A stretch of 64,000 nt of DNA from Heliobacterium mobile (lineage in GTDB: Bacteria; Bacillota; Desulfitobacteriia; Heliobacteriales; Heliobacteriaceae). Below, one piece after another: positions 26,091-33,187 of this stretch. Position 1 is the first letter of the stretch, and every line of letters begins with the position of its first letter. The notes beneath the pieces were generated by a model. It made no database searches, was not told the origin of the DNA, and saw nothing but the letters and a program-made list of their open reading frames with translations. The DNA is taken from NCBI RefSeq assembly GCF_009720735.1, contig NZ_WNKU01000008.1:1-64000 (forward strand), written 5' to 3'. The translations under genes were made by a program, and so were the position numbers.

Positions 26091-27299
26091 TTACGCTTCG
26101 GCTGGGTCGTCGCCGCCTTTGCGATACAAAACTACTTCCTCGATTCCACGCAGAGCGGCATAGGCTTTTAGCTCCGCTTCTTCCCGTCCGAGCACGTCGA
26201 TCTCGACGGAGCGGCCTTCCTGGCGCAAACGGCCGGCGACGGCGATGATTTTTTCCGTGTTGTCTCCACCGATCAGCATATCCGGCACCGGAACCGGTTC
26301 AGGCTCCCGGGAGCGGGACAAGGCGAGCAGGACGCGATCCAGTCCGATGGCAAAACCTGTTGCAGGACAGTCGAAGCCAACTTGACCAAGCAGTCCGTCA
26401 TAACGGCCGCCGCCACAGATCGGAAAGCCGAGGCCGACCGTGTATCCTTCAAAAACAATGCCTGTATAGTAATCGAATCCCCGCAAGACTCCTAGATCGA
26501 GCGCTACATAATCCTCCACACCGTAAGTTCGCAGCGCATCATAGACCTGGCGCAAGTTGTTTAAGCCTTGACGAGCCCGTTCATTGACCGCCAGCGGTAA
26601 AGCCTGTACCAGGACTTCTCGCCCACCATGCAGGGTAGGAAGTTTCAATAGCAATTCTGCTTGGCTGTCGTTGAGACCTTCTTTTGCCAGCATTTCCTCG
26701 AGGCTCACGAAGTCCTTCTTGGCGACGAGGCTGCGGACCTTGGATTTCTGTTCATCGGATAGGGGAAGTTCTTCCATCAAACCGTTGAAGACCTCGATCT
26801 GACCCAAGGAAATCTGAAAATCTTCCAAACCCGACTGACGCAGCGCTTCAACGGCCAAAGCGATCACTTCCGCGTCAGCGAGAGGACCGGGAGCGCCGAT
26901 CAGTTCCACTCCCGCTTGAAAAATCTCTCTCTGCCGGCCAGCCTGAGGATCGTCGTAGCGAAAGACGTTGGCTGCATAGTGAAGGCGCAAGGGGAATTGG
27001 CTTTTTTTGAGCCGCGTAGCCACCACCCGGGCAATGGGTGTGGTCATCTCAGGCCGCAGAGCCAGGATACGCCCTTGCCGGTCAAAAAACTGAAACATCC
27101 GGTCGTCCCGGATCTCTTCTCCTGTATCGACAGCCAAGGCATCCATGTATTCCACAGTTGGGGTGATCACTTCTTGATAGCCCCAGGTGGTGAACAAGTC
27201 GGTCCATTTGTTTTCTAAGATGCGTTTATTCCGGGCGTCTCCCGGCAGCAGATCTCGCATCCCCGCCGGGATCTGCAACAAGTTTCGCTCTTTGGCCAT
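26091..27299 (-). CDS. hisZ: ATP phosphoribosyltransferase regulatory subunit
   Basis: 402 residues from ATG 27299 (an in-frame ATG at 27311 touches its own GAGAGG and is less likely). The protein is a class II tRNA-synthetase core: motif 2-like ALRPEMTTPIARV and the HisRS-like FDYYTGIVFEGY and GGGRYDGLLG. It lacks the C-terminal anticodon-binding domain, and its place next to short hisG makes it HisZ rather than HisS. It activates HisG and gives it histidine sensitivity. Confidence 0.95.
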   Translation of the reverse strand: MAKERNLLQIPAGMRDLLPGDARNKRILENKWTDLFTTWGYQEVITPTVEYMDALAVDTGEEIRDDRMFQFFDRQGRILALRPEMTTPIARVVATRLKKSQFPLRLHYAANVFRYDDPQAGRQREIFQAGVELIGAPGPLADAEVIALAVEALRQSGLEDFQISLGQIEVFNGLMEELPLSDEQKSKVRSLVAKKDFVSLEEMLAKEGLNDSQAELLLKLPTLHGGREVLVQALPLAVNERARQGLNNLRQVYDALRTYGVEDYVALDLGVLRGFDYYTGIVFEGYTVGLGFPICGGGRYDGLLGQVGFDCPATGFAIGLDRVLLALSRSREPEPVPVPDMLIGGDNTEKIIAVAGRLRQEGRSVEIDVLGREEAELKAYAALRGIEEVVLYRKGGDDPAEA

Positions 27300-27372
27300 G
27301 GTACCCCTCATCCTCTCTTAAGCGCTTTATCAATTCATCTAAGTGAAGTAACATAGTGATGAATTAAGGGTA

Positions 27373-27696
27373 TCATGGGGTTTTTTCGCTGTCAACGGTT
27401 TTTTTTCTTTCCTTCAACCGCTCTAAGATGAGACGGTAGCCGTCCGCGCCATAAACAAGGCAACGTTTGACTCGAGAGATCGTCGCCGGACTGGCGCCGG
27501 TCTTTTCGGCGATATGAGTGTAAGTGCTGTCCTGTTCCAACATTTTTGCTACTTCCATCCGCTGCCCCAGCGCTTTTAATTCGGCGATGGTGCAGATGTC
27601 TTCAAAAAAACGGTAACATTCGTCTTCGTTCTCCAGCAAGAGGATGGCTTCGAAGAGCTTGTCCAAAGCCGGGTCTTTCAGTTTTGACGATGTCAA
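27373..27696 (-). CDS. yerC: TrpR-like protein of the YerC/YecD family
   Basis: 107 residues from TTG 27696 behind GGGAGAG. A TrpR-type helix-turn-helix is clear: LKALGQRMEVAKMLEQDSTY then IAEKTGASPATISRVKRCL. Members of this family often sit next to his or trp genes in Firmicutes and are thought to be repressors. It lies 73 bases before hisZ in the same direction and is likely the first gene of the operon; control of his genes is inferred from place. Confidence 0.9.
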   Translation of the reverse strand: MTSSKLKDPALDKLFEAILLLENEDECYRFFEDICTIAELKALGQRMEVAKMLEQDSTYTHIAEKTGASPATISRVKRCLVYGADGYRLILERLKERKKTVDSEKTP

Positions 27697-27822
27697 ACGA
27701 CAACTCTCCCACTTATCAGTATCGGTAAATATAAACTAATTCTTGTTTTCTACTCCATTATCCTTTTTTATGTGTTAAATCGATGAAAAACCCCATTTAG
27801 GGGTATATATAGTTTCGGACCC

Positions 27823-27851
27823 TTGAGCCCTCAATTTGTTTCTGCTATACT
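27823..27851 (+). promoter_or_regulatory. Sigma-A type promoter of tatA
   Basis: TTGAGC (27823-27828) and TATACT (27846-27851) with exactly 17 bases between, 34 bases before the GTG at 27885. Confidence 0.7.
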
Positions 27852-27884
27852 TATACAAATGTCCGACGTCAGGAGGAGGTAACT

Positions 27885-28100
27885 GTGTACACCTTCGGGT
27901 TCATCAACAGTCCGCTTCAGTGGCTTGTCATTTTAGTCATCGTCTTGATTTTTTTTGGCGCCAAGCGGCTGCCGGAAATTGGACAAGCTATGGGTAAAAG
28001 TATCAAGGAGTTTAAAGACGAGGTGGCTCCCGAAAAAACTCCAGGCGATAAAGCGAAAGAAGTGGAAGCTCGGGTTATTGACAACGAGAAAAAAGAGTAA
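27885..28100 (+). CDS. tatA: Sec-independent protein translocase subunit TatA
   Basis: 71 residues from GTG 27885 behind GTCAGGAGGAGGTAACT. One N-terminal membrane helix (WLVILVIVLIFFGAKRLPEIG) with the FGAKRLPE hinge, an amphipathic helix MGKSIKEFKDEV, then a charged tail. TatA forms the pore for folded proteins with twin-arginine signals. No tatC is nearby. It is a single-gene unit between its own promoter and terminator. Confidence 0.95.
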   Translation: MYTFGFINSPLQWLVILVIVLIFFGAKRLPEIGQAMGKSIKEFKDEVAPEKTPGDKAKEVEARVIDNEKKE

Positions 28101-28107
28101 AAGATTA

Positions 28108-28152
28108 AAGATGGCTGTCCCCGCGATCCTTTCGGGGCAGCCATCTTCCTTT
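28108..28152. terminator. Strong bidirectional terminator
   Basis: AAGATGGCTG-CCCC stem with GGGGCAGCCATCTT. It serves tatA and the converging gene at 28169. Confidence 0.85.
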
Positions 28153-28168
28153 ATATAATGAACACCTT

Positions 28169-30067
28169 CTATTTCCCGGAGTTCTTCCCCCAACGAAATC
28201 CGTGCTTGAAAAACTCGACCGTTTTTCCAACCAACTGGTCCATCATGTCTGTTTGTTCTGGATCGCTCCATTCTGTTTCAACTTGCTCTTCTTCTTTTTC
28301 GAGCCGGTTTGGAGCAGACCGTTTCTCGTTCAGTTTGTCCATCGGGATCAGCGACTGCGGCTCAGCGTTCAAACGCATATGATGTAATTCTTTTCGGATC
28401 TGTTCCTCTTCTTTGCGCAGTTCGTCCCGTAGCACTTCCGAATGGTCTAATTGGGCTCGGGTGATCGCCAATTCATCTTGAAGGGACACCATCATTTCGT
28501 GCGAACAGGACCGGAGTAATTCTCGCAGTCGTTTGACTTCCCGCTGTAATTTTTCCAGTTCTTCTTTGAGTAGCATGTCATGGATCTCTTCGTACAAGCG
28601 GGCTTTACCGACGATCAACTCTTCTTCTTCGCGCTTCGCTCCCTGAAGCTGGCCTTCGGAAGATGTCAAATCCTCCCGGAAACCCAATCGACCTTTTAAC
28701 TCCCGATTCTCCTGCTCCAAGATGAATAGGAATTCGGACAGTTGTTCTCGCCGTTCTTCCGAACGTTCCAATTCTTGGCCTAGTGAGGTCAGACTTTGTT
28801 TTAATTCTTCCATGAGCAGGGGAGTCGTTTCACCCATACGGGCCTGGAGCCGCCGGTTCTCTTCTTGCAAGCGATCCCGCTCTTCTTCTGCCAACATCCG
28901 ATGGAAAGATTCCTGCCGCTTTACTTTTTCAATCTCCGCGGTTACATCCACAGGGGTTTGGGGAGTTATACCGCCCGCTTCGAGCAAGGCCACCTTGCGT
29001 TTCAGTTCCTCTTGATCTTGCTCCATACTGAACAACTGGTTCAGTATGACTTTGCGCCGTTCCTCGGACCGTTTTAGTTCAACCTCAGCCTGGTTCAGCT
29101 TTCTCTCTAGCTCTTGCACCTTCTGCGGATTGCAATTGAGCAGTTTCTCTTCTAGATTGCGGTTCTCTTCACGCAGCCGGTGTAAATCGCCGACCAATCG
29201 AGCCCGGTCTTTCTGAGATTGTTCGACCAAAGCTTCCTTTAAGCGATGTTTCTCCTTCGGTCCTTTCCAGGTCCGCCAACAGCGAGTTACGATTTGCCTT
29301 GCCGCTGCCAGGGGGCTATCGATCCATTCGTCAATGAGCCAATAGCCGAAGGGTTTTATCTTCGACTCTGGATGGACAAAAAAGCTATACATGTCGGTGA
29401 GCTTTAAGGCGCTCAACAGGACAGGTTCGTCAAAAGTCAAGATGTTGTCTTCTTCATGCTGGATGATCAGCAGAAAGTCGCCGCCCTGCCGTGACGCTTC
29501 TAAGATGGCCCGGGCTACTTCTTCAGGCTGGTTCATATCGGCGCTGTGCAAGTGAACTTGAAAGCGCCGGGCTTTTCGAAATTTGTGTTGCACCATTAGA
29601 GTGAAGGGGTTTTTTTCTCCGGCGATCAGATGTATCTTGACGGAGCCTTTTTCAGCATCGACAGGCCAGTCCCGTTTCTCCCGCTTGCCAATGAAACCTT
29701 CCTCAACCAATTGGCGAACCTGTTCTTGCCTGGAGATCTCTCCTGTTGTAACCGGTTCTACGTTTTTTACCTGCAGCCATTCGAGACGCTTTCCCTGTTT
29801 GCTCGACGGCCATAGGACGGGGTGTCCTACAGCAGCTACTACCATTCCCGGTTTACAACGGCAAGCGATGTTCTCCGGCATCATCCAGTACATGGTTCGG
29901 CCCTCTTTGTCGAGGACCGACCAGAGGCAGGATTGTCCGATAGGCATGCGTTCTGGCAATAATTCAGCGATGACGCGAAATTCCATTTGCGCTAATTTTT
30001 CTTTCGCTTCCTTCTCTAAAAGCCGGTTCATGCCGTCAAAAAAGGCGCGTGCCGTAAATCGTTTCAA
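28169..30067 (-). CDS. Exonuclease VII large-subunit-like protein with long coiled coil
   Basis: 632 residues. Residues 30-110 look like an OB fold (IAELLPERMPIGQSCLWSVL, later PGMVVAAVGHP). Residues about 160-265 follow the XseA central domain in order: a Q-H-K-KARRFQVHL strand, a helix EEVARAILEASRQGGDFLLII where XseA has its RGGGS, then LTFDEPVLLSALKLTD, a strand ending FFVHPES where XseA has GHExD, and WIDSPLAAARQIV for the TPxAAA helix. The Gly-rich and GHExD residues are gone, so nuclease activity is unlikely. Residues 290-575 are heptad-rich coiled coil. A structural or DNA-tethering role is speculation. Confidence 0.65.
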   Translation of the reverse strand: MKRFTARAFFDGMNRLLEKEAKEKLAQMEFRVIAELLPERMPIGQSCLWSVLDKEGRTMYWMMPENIACRCKPGMVVAAVGHPVLWPSSKQGKRLEWLQVKNVEPVTTGEISRQEQVRQLVEEGFIGKREKRDWPVDAEKGSVKIHLIAGEKNPFTLMVQHKFRKARRFQVHLHSADMNQPEEVARAILEASRQGGDFLLIIQHEEDNILTFDEPVLLSALKLTDMYSFFVHPESKIKPFGYWLIDEWIDSPLAAARQIVTRCWRTWKGPKEKHRLKEALVEQSQKDRARLVGDLHRLREENRNLEEKLLNCNPQKVQELERKLNQAEVELKRSEERRKVILNQLFSMEQDQEELKRKVALLEAGGITPQTPVDVTAEIEKVKRQESFHRMLAEEERDRLQEENRRLQARMGETTPLLMEELKQSLTSLGQELERSEERREQLSEFLFILEQENRELKGRLGFREDLTSSEGQLQGAKREEEELIVGKARLYEEIHDMLLKEELEKLQREVKRLRELLRSCSHEMMVSLQDELAITRAQLDHSEVLRDELRKEEEQIRKELHHMRLNAEPQSLIPMDKLNEKRSAPNRLEKEEEQVETEWSDPEQTDMMDQLVGKTVEFFKHGFRWGKNSGK

Positions 30068-30158
30068 TTTCGTCGCTCACCTTTCTCTTAGGAGCACTTA
30101 TCACCATCATATTCCGTTAGTTCAGCTGAATTGTCAATTGTCTTCTCGAAGTCCTTAG

Positions 30159-30200
30159 CAAAAAACGCGCTGCTCGGTGGAATCCGGCGCGCGTTTTTTG
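30159..30200. terminator. Bidirectional terminator after the HD-GYP gene
   Basis: AAAAAACGCGC and GCGCGTTTTTT arms with a GC-rich loop; the minus-strand side lies directly after the stop at 30201. Confidence 0.8.
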
Positions 30201-31460
30201 CTAGGTCATTTTTTCCCGGAGCACTTGTTTGATAAACATGTCTGGTCGTTCTCGCAAGTGCACCAGATAGGGACTGACCACTTTTCGTCCATCTTTATCG
30301 TCGGTCAACAAGATCGTGGGGAGTAAAGGCGAATCTATGTAGAATTTGACCACATATCCCTCTTCTCCAGTGTTTAGGCGGACCTTCGTGTTCAGCATCA
30401 GATCCCGCATGCGGTCCACAAACACATGGACGATATGTTTGTCGAGGTAATCCGTCATCTCCTTGGCGAGGATATCGACGGCGTGCAGTTGGTCAACCTT
30501 ATCATGATGACCGAAGTTAGACGTCGCCATCGAGTAAACGTCTGCGACCGCAACGATCCGGGCAAAGAGATGAATCTGAGCGTATTGCAGTCCTTGGGGG
30601 TAGCCATTCCCAGAACATTTCTCGTGGTGATGAAGGATACAGAAGTATTCCTCTTTGGACAGCATTGACTCCTTATCTTGGAAATACTTCACACCAAAAA
30701 CCGGGTGCTTCTTAAGCAGTTCCGTCTCGCGCTCTGTCAGCGGTCCCTGTTTATTGAGAACTGATTTGGGAATGTAGATTTTCCCCACATCGTGAAGAAT
30801 CGCTCCGGTGGCGAGCCGCCTCAAATCGTCTCCACTGACGCCAAGGTTGATCCCGATCATCGTACTCAATAAGCACACATCGACAGAATGGTGAAGTATA
30901 TGATCGTCTAAGTCCCATAACCGGGATAGGCGCAAGCTGACTTTTTCGTCTTTTACCACCGTATCTACGATGTCCGAAGTCATTTTTCGGACCGGTTCTT
31001 CCTGAAAACCATTGCCCTGGCGAATGTCCATAAAAACATCTCGGACAGTCTCAATGGATTCCTGGAACAGCTTTTCCTCTTGTTTCGATTTCTTCAGGGA
31101 GAGGAATTTTTCATAGAGTACTTCTTGGCTTTTATCGCCCGATTCGCTGATACTATCGATCTTTCCTGATGGGGGTTTTTCCACAGGGATCGTCGCACCC
31201 GGTTCGCTTGCTTGAGAATCTGAAGTCGGTCGTCGCACACTGACGCTAACCCCTACCTGTGATGGTTGTTCCTCATCAGTGGATTCATCGGAATCTTCGG
31301 CGGTCTTACTAGTTAACATGCCGATTTCTTCCCACTTGAGGATTTGCTGATAAATCCTTTCGGTGATCACCGTTCCTTTAGGTATCAGCAAGCGACCCTT
31401 CAAAGAAAAGATATCATGTCCCAGTTCATCGCCAACATTGTAATGCCGGGAAATAATCAT
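30201..31460 (-). CDS. HD-GYP domain phosphodiesterase
   Basis: 419 residues from ATG 31460, where the family's first block (GDELGHDIFSLKGRLLIPKG) begins; the frame is open to 31580 but without a better start. A 60-residue acidic, Ser/Pro-rich linker follows. The HD-GYP domain holds HSVDVCLLSTMIG, the HD pair in GAILHDVGKIYIP, KHPVFGVKYF, HHHEKCSGNGYPQGL with the GYP motif, and IVAVADVYSMAT. Such enzymes cut cyclic di-GMP to GMP. A small C-terminal domain (VRLNTGEEGYVVKF) is shared by Firmicute members. No receiver domain, so the input is unknown. Confidence 0.9.
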   Translation of the reverse strand: MIISRHYNVGDELGHDIFSLKGRLLIPKGTVITERIYQQILKWEEIGMLTSKTAEDSDESTDEEQPSQVGVSVSVRRPTSDSQASEPGATIPVEKPPSGKIDSISESGDKSQEVLYEKFLSLKKSKQEEKLFQESIETVRDVFMDIRQGNGFQEEPVRKMTSDIVDTVVKDEKVSLRLSRLWDLDDHILHHSVDVCLLSTMIGINLGVSGDDLRRLATGAILHDVGKIYIPKSVLNKQGPLTERETELLKKHPVFGVKYFQDKESMLSKEEYFCILHHHEKCSGNGYPQGLQYAQIHLFARIVAVADVYSMATSNFGHHDKVDQLHAVDILAKEMTDYLDKHIVHVFVDRMRDLMLNTKVRLNTGEEGYVVKFYIDSPLLPTILLTDDKDGRKVVSPYLVHLRERPDMFIKQVLREKMT

Positions 31461-31742
31461 CGTACACACCACCGGCCTTATTTTCTTTTTTGACGCGAAC
31501 AAATCTTTTGTCCCTATTTTCTCTATATAGGGACAGCCCCATCGTCTTACCCTTATCGACAACAGAACTACGGTCCGCAATGACCCTTAGCCCTTGTTAT
31601 GCGTTCTCTCTTTTTATTATTTTTTCCTTCTTTTTTTCTAGGTATATTTGGATTTTTTTCGCATTATCCGAAAATGCATTAAGATATAATACAAAAACAA
31701 ACTTTAGCGCGAAATTTTTCTCGAGCCTGTCGTCATTCTTTT

Positions 31743-33059
31743 TTAGATCGGGAACTCGCTCTGCTGACCCAAAATTACTCTGCAAGCTGCCCTTTGAGCT
31801 TTTCTCAGGACTTCTTTTTCATCCATGCACCGTAGACGCCGTTGCTCCATAACAACTTGACCGTGAATGATGACGGTGTCCACATCGGCACCGTTGGCAG
31901 AATAGGCGAGCAATGCACAGATATCTGTACGGGGATAGAGATGAGGCTTTTCTACATCAACGAGAATTAAATCAGCCCGTTTCCCCACTTCGATGGTCCC
32001 CACTTCCTGTTCAAGACCGAGTGCTTTTGCACCTTCAATGGTCGCCATACGCAGAACGTCATAAGCTTTGATCGCGGTTGGATCGGCAGCCCTGTTTTTC
32101 TGCATCCAAGCGGTCGCTTTGATTTCTTCAAACATGTCTAGGGTGGAAGCACTGCCGGCTCCATCAGTACCCAAGGCAACTGTAATGCCCATTTTTCGAA
32201 GTTCCACCACAGGTGCCACACCGCAGCCTAGTTTTTGATTGCTAACGGGATTGTGGGAGATACCGCCTCTGAATCCCCGTAGGAGGTACATATCATCTCG
32301 GGATACATTGACGGCGTGAGCCAGCAGGCAATGATGGTCCTCAAACATACCGAGGTCGTAGAGGTATTTGACAGGCGATTTGCCGTAGTGATGAAAAATA
32401 TGTTCTACCTCCTCGACAGTCTCGGCGAGGTGGATGTGAATCGGGCAATCAAAGCAGCGGGCCATGTCCATGACCTCTTTCAGCTTATCGGGTGGACAGG
32501 TATGAGGCGCGTGGGGACCAACCATGGTGGTGATCCGACCGTCCGCTTTTCCCTGCCAGTTTTCAAAAAGCTTTTGGGCCGACTGGAGGCGTCGTTCCCC
32601 TTGATCGTCGATGAAAAGCAGTCCTTGGCAAAGAGCGGCTCGCATACCCGAATCTTTGACAGCCTGCGCCACTTCATCCATGAAAAAATACATGTCGGCA
32701 AAGGTTGTCGTTCCTGATTTGATCATCTCCGCTGCTGCCAGCATCGTTCCCCAATAGACTGCATCAGCGTCAAGGCGCTCCTCGGCTGGCCAGATTTTTT
32801 GACTTAACCATTCCATTAAACGCAGGTCTAGAGAGTATCCCCGGAACAAAGACATAGCCCCATGGTTGTGACAATTGATGAAGCCGGGTAGTACTACTTT
32901 TCCGACAGCGTCGATAATGACATCGACGCCTTCTTCCGGGAGATTTTCGCCGATGTTGGTGATTGTCGATCCCTCGATGAGTATATCAACAGTTTGGATA
33001 CGAGGAACATCTGTCGTCATCGGGAGCATTCTGCCCTTTTTGACAAGAAGCTTGTTCAC
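31743..33059 (-). CDS. mtaD: MTA/SAH deaminase-type amidohydrolase
   Basis: 438 residues from GTG 33059 behind AAGGAGGCGCGAAAG. Metal-dependent hydrolase barrel with INCHNHGAMSLFRGY (HxH), HIHLAETVEEVEH, LLAHAVNVS and GTDGAGSASTLDMFEE. These match the 5-methylthioadenosine/S-adenosylhomocysteine deaminase group. It would deaminate SAH or MTA for recycling of methionine and adenosine. The exact substrate within the group cannot be set from sequence. Confidence 0.9.
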   Translation of the reverse strand: MNKLLVKKGRMLPMTTDVPRIQTVDILIEGSTITNIGENLPEEGVDVIIDAVGKVVLPGFINCHNHGAMSLFRGYSLDLRLMEWLSQKIWPAEERLDADAVYWGTMLAAAEMIKSGTTTFADMYFFMDEVAQAVKDSGMRAALCQGLLFIDDQGERRLQSAQKLFENWQGKADGRITTMVGPHAPHTCPPDKLKEVMDMARCFDCPIHIHLAETVEEVEHIFHHYGKSPVKYLYDLGMFEDHHCLLAHAVNVSRDDMYLLRGFRGGISHNPVSNQKLGCGVAPVVELRKMGITVALGTDGAGSASTLDMFEEIKATAWMQKNRAADPTAIKAYDVLRMATIEGAKALGLEQEVGTIEVGKRADLILVDVEKPHLYPRTDICALLAYSANGADVDTVIIHGQVVMEQRRLRCMDEKEVLRKAQRAACRVILGQQSEFPI

Positions 33060-33187
33060 CTTTCGCGCCTCCTTAGAAATTCGGAAAGTATAGCCTATTT
33101 TCGCTAACCCCCTCTATTTCCATTTTTAGGAGCTCTATTCCTGCTGGACGATCGTCCCTATTTGTTAGAGAACTGGGTCCATCGTAA

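Noticed and set aside
27697-27822. T-box or his attenuator before yerC
   Set aside because: No T-box sequence, no run of His codons, and only a short CCCC/GGGG hairpin is present.
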